From positions 1 to 64,000 of the forward strand of contig JAGSGY010000010.1 in NCBI GenBank assembly GCA_023954855.1: a stretch of DNA of 64,000 nucleotides, given 5' to 3'. The notes under the pieces are model-generated. The model saw only the letters and a list, made by a program, of their open reading frames with translations. It did no database searches and was not told the origin of the DNA. The stretch is from Pseudomonadota bacterium. GTDB taxonomy: Bacteria > Myxococcota_A > UBA796 > GCA-2862545. The position numbers and the translations under genes were made by a program. This document shows, one piece after another, positions 51,822-60,280 of the stretch (position 1 is the first letter of the stretch; each line of letters opens with the position of its first letter).

Positions 51822-51840
51822 CGCCACCCGGAGGTCCGAA

Positions 51841-52635
51841 GTGAGTGAGCCACACCTACTTGTCGAGCGTGAAGGTCACGTCGTCACGGTCACGTTCAAC
51901 CGCCCAGAGGCGCGCAATGCGTGGAGCCTCGAGAGCATGGCCCGCATGTGGGATGCCTGGCAGATGATCGACGAGGACCCCGAGGTTCGCGTCGCCATTC
52001 TCACCGGCGCCGGTGGCACCTTCTCGTCCGGCGCGGACCTGAAGCTGATGCACAGCGACCAGTCCGACAACCCGTGGCACGCGCGCTTTCGCGAGGATCC
52101 AGAGCTGCACTGGAAGGCGATGCTCCGGCACTACCAGCTGAAGAAGCCGCTCATCGCCGCGGTCGAGGGCTTCGCGCTCGGCGGTGGTACCGAGATCCTC
52201 CAGTGCACGGACATCCGCGTAGCTGGGCGCAGTGCGGTGTTTGGTCTGACCGAGGCGAAGTACGGGCTGTTCCCTCTCGGCGGCTCGACGGTGCGTCTGC
52301 GGCGGCAGATTCCGCACACGATGGCGATGGACATGCTGCTCACCGCGCGGCGGGTCTCGGCCGAGGAGGCCCTGTCCTTCGGGCTGATCGGCAGGGTCGT
52401 CGACGACGGCGAGGCCTTGTCCACGGCGAAAGAGATCGCTGCGATGATTGCGGCCAACGGCCCCATCGCCGTGCAGGCGATCAAGGCGAGCACGATGGCC
52501 TCCGACATGCTCTCCGAGGCCGAAGGACTCGCGCAGGAGCTGGTGATCGGCCAGCCCGTCTTCAAGAGCGAGGACGCACGCGAGGGCCCCAAGGCCTTTG
52601 CCGAGCGCCGCACCCCCAACTTCAAGGCCCGCTAG
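51841..52635 (+). CDS. Enoyl-CoA hydratase/isomerase (EchA-like)
   Basis: A 264-residue crotonase-fold enzyme. NRPEARNAWS at ~20 and the oxyanion segment GAGGTFSSGADLK at ~58-70 are present, as is EGFALGGGTEIL (~110-121), with the catalytic-position Glu in GLTEAKYGLFPLGG. It hydrates enoyl-CoA esters in beta-oxidation. Length and context resemble EchA19 of the actinobacterial cholesterol cluster (inference). The start is GTG at 51841, with GGAGG seven bases upstream; an ATG at 51811 lies inside the operator and is not a likely start. It is followed after nine bases by an acyl-CoA ligase gene. Confidence 0.88.
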   Translation: MSEPHLLVEREGHVVTVTFNRPEARNAWSLESMARMWDAWQMIDEDPEVRVAILTGAGGTFSSGADLKLMHSDQSDNPWHARFREDPELHWKAMLRHYQLKKPLIAAVEGFALGGGTEILQCTDIRVAGRSAVFGLTEAKYGLFPLGGSTVRLRRQIPHTMAMDMLLTARRVSAEEALSFGLIGRVVDDGEALSTAKEIAAMIAANGPIAVQAIKASTMASDMLSEAEGLAQELVIGQPVFKSEDAREGPKAFAERRTPNFKAR

Positions 52636-52644
52636 GGAGTCGAC

Positions 52645-54165
52645 ATGGACATGAGCAACCTACCGACGTTCACCTTGTGGACGCGCACCGACCGCGACAG
52701 CGTGGCGGTCATTGCCCCCGATGGCACCGAGTCCACGGTCGGACAGCTGCAGGATGCGGCGAACCAGATCGCTCGCAACCTCCAGGCACTGGGCCTGCAG
52801 AGGGGCGACACGGTCGGCTACTGCATGCGCAACTGCACCGAGATCATCGAGGTGATGCTCGCCACGCAGCAAATCGGCATCTACGTGGTGCCCTGCAACT
52901 GGCACCTCACCAAGCACGAGACGACCTACATTCTCGAAGACTCCAACGCGAAGGTGGTCATCGCCCATCCCGAGTTGGTCGAGCTCTGCAACGGCACGAG
53001 CGCGCGGGTGTTTGCCGTGGGCGGCGCCGACGGTGTCGAGGACTACGCCTCCCTGAAGTCCGGCCCGACCGAGCCTCCCGAGAACCGCGCAGCCGGCGCG
53101 ACCATGACCTACACCTCTGGAACGACGGGTAAGCCCAAGGGTGTTCGCCGTCCGCTTCCCGACTCGCCGCCAGAGCCCGTGGCGTCCGGCTACGCGATGT
53201 TCATGATGGTCTACACGATGAAGGCCGGAGAGGGGGTGCACCTCGTCGGCTCGCCGATGTACCACACGGCTGTCGTCTATTTTGCCGTGTCCACGCTGCA
53301 TCTCGGCCATCAGGTCGTGATCATGGACAAGTGGACGCCGAAGGGCATGCTCGAGCGCATTCAGCAGTACCGTGTGACCAACTCACACATGGTGCCGACC
53401 CAGTTCTCGCGCTTGCTCGACTTCGAAGATCGGCTCGAATACGACGTCAGCAGCATTCAGCAGATGGTGCATGGCGCCGCACCGTGCCCCCACCCGGTCA
53501 AGAGAGCGATGCTCGAGTGGTGGGGGGATGCGGTCTACGAGTACTACGCGGCCTCAGAGGGCGGCGGAACCATTGTCTCGCCGCAGGAGTGGACCGAGCG
53601 TCCCGGCACTGTCGGCAAGGCCTGGCCTACCGCCGAGATTGCGATCTTCGACGACGACGGCCACCGCGTGCCGGCGGGTGAGGTCGGCACCGTCTACATC
53701 AAGATGGCTCAAGGCTTCGAGTACCACCGCGACAAGGACAAGACCGAGAAGGCGTGGCGCACCGACGGCTACTTCACCGTGGGCGATGCCGGCTACATGG
53801 ACGCTGACGGCTACCTGTTCCTCTGCGATCGCAAGGCCGACATGATCATCAGCGGCGGGGTCAACATCTACCCGGCCGAGATCGAGAGCGTGCTCACTGA
53901 GCATCCGCGCGTGCTGGATGTCGCCGTGTTTGGCATTCCAGACGAGGACTGGGGCGAGCAGGTCAAGGCGGTGATCGAGCCCAAGGGCGGCATCACCGAA
54001 GGCCTCGAAGATGAGCTGTTGAGCTGGGCCCGCGAGCGCATTGCCAAGTACAAGTGCCCGCGTTCGATCGACTTTGTCGAGGTCATGCCGCGCGAAGAGA
54101 ACGGCAAGCTCAAGAAGCGTTTGCTGCGCGATCCGTACTGGGCGGCGGTGGGTCGGCAGATCTAG
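52645..54165 (+). CDS. Acyl-CoA ligase (FadD-like), first of two
   Basis: A 506-residue AMP-forming acyl-CoA synthetase. Motifs: YTSGTTGKPKG (~155-165, phosphate loop), YYAASEGGG (adenine site), TGDAGYMD-like VGDAGYMD, DRKADMIISGGVNIYP and, near the C-terminus, the catalytic Lys in EENGKLKKR. It activates a carboxylic acid to its CoA ester via an acyl-adenylate. Length and context fit the sterol-side-chain FadD17-type ligases, but substrate is not read from sequence. GGGAG precedes ATG 52645; an ATG two codons later is also possible. The following 361 bases carry no gene but two operator sites. Confidence 0.9.
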   Translation: MDMSNLPTFTLWTRTDRDSVAVIAPDGTESTVGQLQDAANQIARNLQALGLQRGDTVGYCMRNCTEIIEVMLATQQIGIYVVPCNWHLTKHETTYILEDSNAKVVIAHPELVELCNGTSARVFAVGGADGVEDYASLKSGPTEPPENRAAGATMTYTSGTTGKPKGVRRPLPDSPPEPVASGYAMFMMVYTMKAGEGVHLVGSPMYHTAVVYFAVSTLHLGHQVVIMDKWTPKGMLERIQQYRVTNSHMVPTQFSRLLDFEDRLEYDVSSIQQMVHGAAPCPHPVKRAMLEWWGDAVYEYYAASEGGGTIVSPQEWTERPGTVGKAWPTAEIAIFDDDGHRVPAGEVGTVYIKMAQGFEYHRDKDKTEKAWRTDGYFTVGDAGYMDADGYLFLCDRKADMIISGGVNIYPAEIESVLTEHPRVLDVAVFGIPDEDWGEQVKAVIEPKGGITEGLEDELLSWARERIAKYKCPRSIDFVEVMPREENGKLKKRLLRDPYWAAVGRQI

Positions 54166-54446
54166 TGGCTGCAGTCGCGTCTGATGAGATGCGTGCATGG
54201 GCCCTTCGAGCCGTCGGCGCTTCCGAACGAGGCGAGCCCGACTCAGCGATCCTCTCTACAGCGCGGGGACCCTACGAGCAGGTTTCGCAGAAGGGCATCT
54301 AGGGCCGGTAGACGGCGCCCTTGGCTCTGGATGTGTCCGCGCCGAGTTCCCTGCTTGGGGCGCGGATTGTGGAGCGGCGAAACCGCCTCGATCCGGCTGT
54401 TTGAACAGGCCCAGGAGGGCTTTTCAAAATCCCTTGCATCCCCGAA

Positions 54447-54460
54447 TAGAACATGTTCTA
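54447..54460. promoter_or_regulatory. Perfect palindromic operator, KstR-like (site 2)
   Basis: TAGAACATGTTCTA is identical to the core of site 1, a perfect 14-base palindrome fitting TNNAACNNGTTNNA. It lies about 80 bases before the SCP2 start. Confidence 0.75.
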
Positions 54461-54477
54461 GTTCCTCTCACTTCAAG

Positions 54478-54491
54478 TGAAACATGTTCTA
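54478..54491. promoter_or_regulatory. Palindromic operator, KstR-like (site 3)
   Basis: TGAAACATGTTCTA also fits TNNAACNNGTTNNA, with the left flank diverged from perfect symmetry. Its centre is 31 bases, close to three helical turns, from that of site 2, so two repressor dimers could bind the same DNA face. Confidence 0.65.
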
Positions 54492-54526
54492 CCTGGGCCC
54501 GATGTGGCCGCTGGCAGGGGGCTTTC

Positions 54527-54868
54527 GTGGCAACACGCATCAACACCGTTCAGGAATACTTCGACACTTTGGGCGACCGCTTCGTCGCGAGCGCGGCCGA
54601 GGGCGTCAGTGCCGTCTTCCAGTTCGACATCTCGGGTGACGGCGGCGGCATCTGGCACATCGTGGTCGAGGACGGCGGCATGGCGGTCCACTCCGGCGCG
54701 CATGCCAGCCCTTCCTCCACGGTCACCGCGAAGGCCGCTGACTACGTGAAGATCGCCAATGGCGACATGAATGGTCTGCGCGCGGTCATGACCCGCAAGA
54801 TGAAGATTGCGGGCAACTTGGTCATGGCTCGCAAGATGCAGAACATGTTCCCGACGGGGAACATCTAG
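54527..54868 (+). CDS. SCP2 sterol-carrier-domain protein
   Basis: A 113-residue stand-alone SCP2 domain. The typical strand order (SAVFQFDISGDGGGIWHIVVE, then SSTVTAKAADYVKIANGDMN, and AVMTRKMKIAGNLVMARKMQ) is complete. SCP2 domains bind sterols or acyl-CoAs and present them to enzymes. It begins the second transcription unit; start GTG at 54527 with a G-rich Shine-Dalgarno sequence upstream, and the next gene starts after two bases. Its presence among lipid-transfer thiolases favours a sterol or other bulky lipid substrate. Confidence 0.88.
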   Translation: MATRINTVQEYFDTLGDRFVASAAEGVSAVFQFDISGDGGGIWHIVVEDGGMAVHSGAHASPSSTVTAKAADYVKIANGDMNGLRAVMTRKMKIAGNLVMARKMQNMFPTGNI

Positions 54869-54870
54869 AG

Positions 54871-55821
54871 ATGGGCGCGGACGTCGAACTCGTCTCGCCG
54901 TTCGTCCTCGAATACGCCTACAAACGCAGTACAGGACCCGTGATTGGACGGTTTCTGACTTCGCTGCGCGATGGGCGTATCGAGGGTGTGCGCACGGCCG
55001 CTGGTCGGGTGCTCTGCCCTCCGGTCGAGTACGACCCCGACACTGGGGAGGACGTCCAAGACTTTGTCGAGGTGGGGCCGTGTGCCACGGTGCTCACCTG
55101 GACCTGGATCGATGCGCCGCTTCGCGACCATCCGGTGCAGGTGCCGTTTGCTTTCGCGCTGGTCCAGCTCGAAGGCGCCGACACATCGATGCTGCATGCG
55201 GTGTGCGCCCCGCGCGAGGACATGGCGACGGGCATGCGGGTACGGGCGGTGTTTCGCGATGAGCGCGTTGGAAGCATCACCGACATCGCCCACTTCGAGA
55301 TCGACACGGGTGTGTCGAAAGACCTCGTTCCGAACGAGGCGACCGAGCCGATCACCCGCTTCAAGGCGCCGACGCGTCTCGAGTACGTCGTGGCGGCGGG
55401 CGCAACCACCGCCGAGTTCCTTCGCGGTGTGCTTCGTCGCGAGTTGATTGGCCGTCGCTGTCCCAGCTGCGAGAAGATCTACCTACCGCCGCGTGGGTCG
55501 TGCCCGACCTGTGGTGTTCGCACTACAGAGCTCGTGCCGATGGCGCAGAAGGGGACGGTCACGACCTTCTCGGTCATTCGCATTCCCTTCGAGGGCCAGG
55601 TGCTCGAGCCGCCTTACGCCGCGGCACACGTGCTCTTGGATGGCGGCGACACTCCGCTGCTGCACATCGTCGGAGACGTCGATGTCGACCTCGTCCGCAT
55701 GGGCATGCGTGTCGAGGCGGTCTGGGCAGAACAGCTCGAGCCGACCCTCGCTTCTGTGCGCTACTTCCGGCCCATCGACGAGCCCGATGTGCCTTACGCC
55801 GAGATCCGGGGGCATGTCTAA
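54871..55821 (+). CDS. Double DUF35/OB-fold protein, thiolase partner
   Basis: A 316-residue protein with two DUF35 modules. The second (~180-316) has an intact rubredoxin-like zinc ribbon, CPSCEK...CPTCG, followed by the OB fold. The first (~30-170) has the same fold pattern, but its zinc ligands are replaced (GVRTAAGRVLCPP keeps only one Cys). DUF35 proteins act as partners of thiolase-like enzymes, for example ChsH2 with Ltp2 in steroid side-chain retro-aldol cleavage. Length and order (DUF35-Ltp-Ltp) resemble the Rv3521-ltp4-ltp3 unit of Mycobacterium (from memory). Its TAA overlaps the next ATG (TAATG). Confidence 0.85.
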   Translation: MGADVELVSPFVLEYAYKRSTGPVIGRFLTSLRDGRIEGVRTAAGRVLCPPVEYDPDTGEDVQDFVEVGPCATVLTWTWIDAPLRDHPVQVPFAFALVQLEGADTSMLHAVCAPREDMATGMRVRAVFRDERVGSITDIAHFEIDTGVSKDLVPNEATEPITRFKAPTRLEYVVAAGATTAEFLRGVLRRELIGRRCPSCEKIYLPPRGSCPTCGVRTTELVPMAQKGTVTTFSVIRIPFEGQVLEPPYAAAHVLLDGGDTPLLHIVGDVDVDLVRMGMRVEAVWAEQLEPTLASVRYFRPIDEPDVPYAEIRGHV

Positions 55822-56855
55822 TGGCACTCCGAGACGTCCACGTGGCGGGCTTTGCCCAGCTACCCAACCGCATGAACCTCGACGACTACGACGAGGCCGA
55901 GATGGTGCAAGAGATCACCGCCAAGGCCCTTGCCGATGCCGGCCTCGAGCGCTCTGATGTCGGCTTCACCTGCTCTGGGTCCAATGACTACGTCATGGGC
56001 CGGCCGTTCTCGTTCGCGATGGCTATCGATGGACTGGGGGCCTGGCCTCCGATTCGCGAGTCGCACGTCGAGATGGATGGCGCCTGGGCGCTGTACGAGG
56101 CCTATGTCCGGCTTCAGCACGGCGATGTCGACGTGGCTCTGGTCTACGGCTTCGGAAAGTCCTCGCTCGGCAGCGTCGATGCGGTGCATACCCTCGAGCT
56201 CGACCCGTATTCGCTGGCGCCGCTCGGTGTCGATCCGCACGCCATGGCGGCCATGCAGGCTCGGCTCCTCATCGAGTCCGGTGAGACCACCGAGGCCAAG
56301 CTGGCGCACATCTCGTGCCGCTCGCGACGCGATGGCAACAAGAATCCGAATGCCCCGCACGCCGATGAGGCCGATGCCGACGCCCTTCTCGCAGATCCGT
56401 ATGTGAGGGAGCCGCTACGGGCCCACGACCTGCCGGTTCGCACCGACGGTGCATCGTGCGTCGTGCTTCGTGTCGGCGGTGGCGGCCCACGCATTCGCGG
56501 CATTGCCCACATCATCGACGCGCACCAGCCGGGCTTTCGCGACCTGACGACCTCTGCATCGGCGACCAAGGCTCTTGCGGCTGCGGGTGGCGCCGGGGGT
56601 GTGACCGTCGCTGAGCTGCATGCGCCGTACACCTCGCAGGAGGTGATTCTCATCAAGGCGCTCGGTCTCGGCGAAGACGTCACCATCAACCCGTCGGGTG
56701 GGGCGCACGCGGCCTGCACGCCGATGGTGGCTGGATTGACTCGGATTGGGGAGGCGGCTCTCGCCGTGCGAAACGGGGCCCCTGCGGCGCTCGGGCACGC
56801 GACGTCGGGTCCACTGCTACAGCACAACATGATCTGCGTGTTGGAGGCCGAATGA
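55821..56855 (+). CDS. Thiolase-like lipid-transfer protein (Ltp4-like), no catalytic Cys
   Basis: A 344-residue thiolase-fold protein of the SCPx/lipid-transfer class. The segment where thiolases carry the acyl-enzyme Cys reads HVEMDGAWALYEAYV, so the nucleophile is missing, while the C-terminal GGAHAACTP and GHATSGPLLQHNMI keep the fold. In the steroid Ltp2-ChsH2 system such cysteine-less thiolases act as retro-aldolases together with DUF35 partners, which suggests aldol cleavage rather than thiolysis here. Start ATG overlaps the DUF35 TAA by one base; the stop overlaps the next ATG (ATGA). Confidence 0.82.
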   Translation: MALRDVHVAGFAQLPNRMNLDDYDEAEMVQEITAKALADAGLERSDVGFTCSGSNDYVMGRPFSFAMAIDGLGAWPPIRESHVEMDGAWALYEAYVRLQHGDVDVALVYGFGKSSLGSVDAVHTLELDPYSLAPLGVDPHAMAAMQARLLIESGETTEAKLAHISCRSRRDGNKNPNAPHADEADADALLADPYVREPLRAHDLPVRTDGASCVVLRVGGGGPRIRGIAHIIDAHQPGFRDLTTSASATKALAAAGGAGGVTVAELHAPYTSQEVILIKALGLGEDVTINPSGGAHAACTPMVAGLTRIGEAALAVRNGAPAALGHATSGPLLQHNMICVLEAE

Positions 56856-57988
56856 ACGAGCGCTGTGCCGTCATTGGCATTGGACAGACCCAGTACGCGG
56901 CAAAGCGGGGCGACGTGTCCATGCCTGGCCTCGTGCGCGAAGCCGCCAAGCGGGCCCTCGAAGACGCCGGTCTGACCTGGGCCGACATCGATGCGGTCGT
57001 GCTCGGCAAGGCGCCCGACATGTTCGAGGGTGTCGTTCAGCCAGAGCTGTTCATGGCCGGAGCCCTCGGGGCCGTCGGAAAGTCGATGATCCGGGTGCAC
57101 ACGGCGGGTTCGGTCGGCGGGTCGACCGCGGTTGTGGCCTCTCACCTCGTCAGCTCGGGCGTACACAAGCGCGTGCTCACGGTGGCCTACGAGAAGCAGT
57201 CCGAGTCGAACGCAATGTGGGCGCTCTCGCAGCGCTTTCCGTTCAATCCGCCGGTCATGGCGGGTGCGGGCGGCTACTTTGCACCGATCATTCGGGCCTA
57301 CATGGCGCGCACCGATGCGCCTGATCACATCGGCTTGAAGGTTGCGGTGAAGGACCGGCAGAACGCGGCTCTCAACCCGCTCGCCCACCTTCAGATGCCC
57401 GACATCACCGAAGAGATGGTCCGCGCCTCACCCATGCTCTGGGACCCGGTCCGCTACCTCGAGACTTGTCCGAGCAGCGACGGTGCGTGCGCGATGATCT
57501 TCTCGTCGGACGGCAGCGAGGTCGACAACCCGGCCTGGGTGCTCTCGACCGCGATGCGCTCCGAGCCCATGCTCTTCCCCGGGCGCGACGAAGTGAATCC
57601 GCGTGCCGGTGCGGACTGTGCGACCTCGGCGTACAAGGATGCGGGCATCACGCCCGATCAGCTCGACTGCGCCGAGATCTACGTGCCCTTCTCTTGGTAC
57701 GAGCCGATGTGGCTCGAGAACCTGCACCTGTTCGAGTCGGGCTGGAAGGCGATCGATGCCGGCCACACCCACCTCGGTGGCAAGCTGCCGATCAACATGT
57801 CTGGTGGCGTGCTCTCGTCGAACCCGATTGGCGCGAGCGGCATGATTCGCTTCGCCGAGGCGGCGAGACAGGTGCGCGGCACCGCCGACAAGCACCAGGT
57901 CGATGGCGCGAAGCTTGCGATGGGACACGCGTATGGCGGTGGGTCCCAGTTCTTCTCGATGTGGATCGTTGGACAGGAGCGTCCCTGA
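56852..57988 (+). CDS. Thiolase-like lipid-transfer protein (Ltp3-like)
   Basis: A 378-residue second thiolase-fold protein. N-terminal MNERCAVIGIGQTQYAAK and the GGxSGGxxxA-type HTAGSVGGSTAVVASHLV are typical of the SCPx/acetyl-CoA acetyltransferase family, but the nucleophile position is Ala/Gly rather than Cys. The C-terminal NMSGGVLSSNPIGASGMIR matches the active-site loop of the family. Length fits Ltp3 (~390). It forms a pair with the preceding gene and may be its heteromeric partner. Its TGA overlaps the following ATG (TGATG). Confidence 0.82.
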   Translation: MNERCAVIGIGQTQYAAKRGDVSMPGLVREAAKRALEDAGLTWADIDAVVLGKAPDMFEGVVQPELFMAGALGAVGKSMIRVHTAGSVGGSTAVVASHLVSSGVHKRVLTVAYEKQSESNAMWALSQRFPFNPPVMAGAGGYFAPIIRAYMARTDAPDHIGLKVAVKDRQNAALNPLAHLQMPDITEEMVRASPMLWDPVRYLETCPSSDGACAMIFSSDGSEVDNPAWVLSTAMRSEPMLFPGRDEVNPRAGADCATSAYKDAGITPDQLDCAEIYVPFSWYEPMWLENLHLFESGWKAIDAGHTHLGGKLPINMSGGVLSSNPIGASGMIRFAEAARQVRGTADKHQVDGAKLAMGHAYGGGSQFFSMWIVGQERP

Positions 57989-59550
57989 TGAGCTCGATTT
58001 TCAATCTTGCCGACTTGTTCGAGTCCCTTGCCGACGCCTTTCCTGACCGACTTGCGGTGGTGTCTGGCGACCTGCGCCTGACGTACGGCGAGCTCGATCA
58101 GCGGGCGACGCAGCTGGCGAACGCCTTCACTGCGCAGGGCCTCGGAGAGGGCGACCACATCGGTCTGTACCTGTACAACGGGCACGAGTACATCGAGGCC
58201 ATGCTCGCGGCCTGGAAGATCCGTGCACGTACGGTCAACGTCAACTACCGCTACGTCGCGGAAGAGCTGCGCTACATCTTCGAGAATGCCGAGCTGAAGG
58301 GCCTTCTCTACGAGGATGAGCTGACGGATCACGTCAACGCGACCAAGACCGACGCGATGACGATGATGCTCAGCACCGCAGACTACGAGTCGACGGTCGA
58401 CGGTGGAGCCAACACCCGTGACTTCGCCCCACGCAGTGACGATGACCTGGTCATCATCTACACCGGCGGAACCACGGGAATGCCGCGCGGCGTCATGTGG
58501 CGGCACGAGGACCTGTTCTTTGCTGCACTGCAGGGCGGAAACCCAGGCGGTGAGTCCTTTCCGACGCCCGAAGAGATGGTGCGCCAGCTGACGATCAACG
58601 GCGACGGCCTGCACATTCACTGCCCCGCACCGATGATTCATGGCTCTGGCCAGCTCGCCGCCTGGATTGCCCTGTTCAACGGCGGCGTGGCCGTCGTCGT
58701 GCCTGGCCGGTCCTATCGGCCTGACGAGACACTGCGCCTGTGTGCACAAGAGAACGTGCACTCGATCAACATCGTCGGTGACGCCATGGCGCTGCCGCTC
58801 GTCGAGGTGCTCGAGAAGGGTGCGAGCTACGACTTGAAGGACCTCTCGGTGATCTCGTCGGCGGGTGCGGTGCTCTCCGCGAACGTGCTCGAGAAGCTCG
58901 AGTCACTGATTCCGTCTGCGATGGTGATGAACAACTTCGGCGCGTCCGAGACCGGTCACCAGGGCACCGCGTTCTACGAGGACGGAAAGGCCGTCTGGGT
59001 CTTCGACGACCGCCACAGCATTGTGGTCGACGAGAACCTTGATCCGGTTCCGCCGGGCTCCGACATCGTCGGAAAGCTGGCGCGCTTCGGGCACATCCCG
59101 CTGGGCTACTACAAGGACGAGGTCAAGACTGCGGAGACGTTCTTCGAGAAGAACGGGCAGCGCTTCGTGATTCCGGGCGACATGGCGATGGTCGCCGAAG
59201 ACGAGACCGTGATCTTCCTCGGTCGCGGGTCGGTGTGCATCAACACCGGCGGCGAGAAGGTCTACGCCGAAGAAGTCGAAGAGGCTCTGAAGCACCATGA
59301 GCACGTGTTTGACGCAGTGGTGGTTGGTCTTCCCGACGACCGCTGGGGCCAGCGTGTCGAGGCGCTCATCACGGCTCGGGTCGACGAGCCCGACCTCGAG
59401 GCCATCAACCAGTTCTGCCGCACCAAGCTGGCTGGGTACAAGACCCCGCGCCAGATCTGGGTGGTCGACGATCTGAACCGGCAGCCCTCGGGCAAGCCGG
59501 ACTACCGCTGGGCTCGCGAGCGAGCCACCGAGCTTGGAGCGAGCGCATGA
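57988..59550 (+). CDS. Acyl-CoA ligase (FadD19/FadD3-like), second of two
   Basis: A 520-residue AMP-forming ligase clearly distinct from the first one. YTGGTTGMPRGVMWR (~157-171) is close to the wording I recall for FadD19, the mycobacterial steroid-side-chain CoA ligase, and GASETGHQG, GRGSVCINTGGEKVYAEEVE and QPSGKPDYRW supply the adenylate and catalytic-Lys motifs. It would activate the longer or remaining side-chain acid. Start ATG overlaps the previous stop by one base, and the end overlaps the SDR start (ATGA). Confidence 0.9.
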   Translation: MSSIFNLADLFESLADAFPDRLAVVSGDLRLTYGELDQRATQLANAFTAQGLGEGDHIGLYLYNGHEYIEAMLAAWKIRARTVNVNYRYVAEELRYIFENAELKGLLYEDELTDHVNATKTDAMTMMLSTADYESTVDGGANTRDFAPRSDDDLVIIYTGGTTGMPRGVMWRHEDLFFAALQGGNPGGESFPTPEEMVRQLTINGDGLHIHCPAPMIHGSGQLAAWIALFNGGVAVVVPGRSYRPDETLRLCAQENVHSINIVGDAMALPLVEVLEKGASYDLKDLSVISSAGAVLSANVLEKLESLIPSAMVMNNFGASETGHQGTAFYEDGKAVWVFDDRHSIVVDENLDPVPPGSDIVGKLARFGHIPLGYYKDEVKTAETFFEKNGQRFVIPGDMAMVAEDETVIFLGRGSVCINTGGEKVYAEEVEEALKHHEHVFDAVVVGLPDDRWGQRVEALITARVDEPDLEAINQFCRTKLAGYKTPRQIWVVDDLNRQPSGKPDYRWARERATELGASA

Positions 59551-60272
59551 GACTCGAAGGAAAGACCGCCGTCATCACCGGTGCCGCGAGTGGCATTGGT
59601 CGCGCGATGGCGCGTAAGTTCGCGGCGGAGGGCGCCAACATCGTCGTGGTCGACATGGACGAGGGGCGGCTGGGCAAGGTTGTCGCCGAGCTCGAGTGCG
59701 AGATGATCTGCGGCGACATCACCGACGAAGCGGTGATTGCGAAGATGTTCGACCGCGAGAAGGTCGACATCCTCTGCAACAACGCCGGCATTCTCGATGC
59801 GCTCACCCCGCTGCATCTCGCCGATGACGCGCTGTATGAGCGGGTCATGCATGTGAACGTCGCAGGTCCCTTCCGGGCCATGCGCGCGGTGCTTCCGAAG
59901 ATGGTCGAGGCGGGCTCGGGAACGATCCTCAACACCTGCTCGGCCGCCGCACTGACCGGTGGACGGGCTGGCGCGGTGTACACGGCCTCCAAGCACGCGC
60001 TGCTCGGCTTCACTCGGTCCACGGCCTGGTTCTACGGTGGACAGGGCGTTCGCTGCAATGCGATCGCGCCCGGTGCCATCGAGACGAAGATGCACTTTCG
60101 GCAGCAGCCGAACATGGAGGGCTTCGCGGCCTACCAGAAGCACTTCTCGACGATGCCGCGCCAAGGAAAGGCCGGCGAGGTTGCAGCGCTCGCTGCCTTC
60201 CTCGTCAGTGACGACGCCTCGTATGTGAACGGCGAGATCATCAGCGTCGACGGCGGTTGGAACAGCTTTTGA
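59547..60272 (+). CDS. Short-chain dehydrogenase/reductase
   Basis: A 241-residue classical SDR. TGAASGIG (11-18) is the NAD(P)-binding turn, NNAG follows near residue 76, and Tyr/Lys in YTASK with a Ser ~13 residues earlier complete the catalytic triad. The Asp in VVVDMD after the second strand favours NAD+. In an acyl-CoA degradation operon a 3-hydroxyacyl-CoA or hydroxysteroid dehydrogenase is likely. Start overlaps the ligase stop (ATGA). Confidence 0.92.
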   Translation: MRLEGKTAVITGAASGIGRAMARKFAAEGANIVVVDMDEGRLGKVVAELECEMICGDITDEAVIAKMFDREKVDILCNNAGILDALTPLHLADDALYERVMHVNVAGPFRAMRAVLPKMVEAGSGTILNTCSAAALTGGRAGAVYTASKHALLGFTRSTAWFYGGQGVRCNAIAPGAIETKMHFRQQPNMEGFAAYQKHFSTMPRQGKAGEVAALAAFLVSDDASYVNGEIISVDGGWNSF

Positions 60273-60280
60273 GCGAGTTT

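Larger units (their letters stand above)
54166..54526. other. Intergenic region with promoter and two operator sites
   Basis: This 361-base gap has no convincing gene. From 54410 it becomes AT-richer than its surroundings (TTTTCAAAATCCC) and holds two KstR-like palindromes 31 bases apart, then the Shine-Dalgarno GGGGG-type run just before 54527. I read it as the promoter of the SCP2-to-dehydrogenase operon. No -35/-10 pair is clear enough to state. Confidence 0.6.

Noticed and set aside
51811-51840. ATG at 51811 as start of the enoyl-CoA hydratase
   Set aside because: It lies inside the palindromic operator and has no Shine-Dalgarno sequence; GTG at 51841 has GGAGG at the right distance and aligns with family N-termini.
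51805-54491. Palindromes as LexA (SOS) boxes
   Set aside because: The Gram-positive-type box is GAAC-N4-GTTC, whereas here only two bases separate AAC and GTT, and the genes are catabolic rather than DNA repair.
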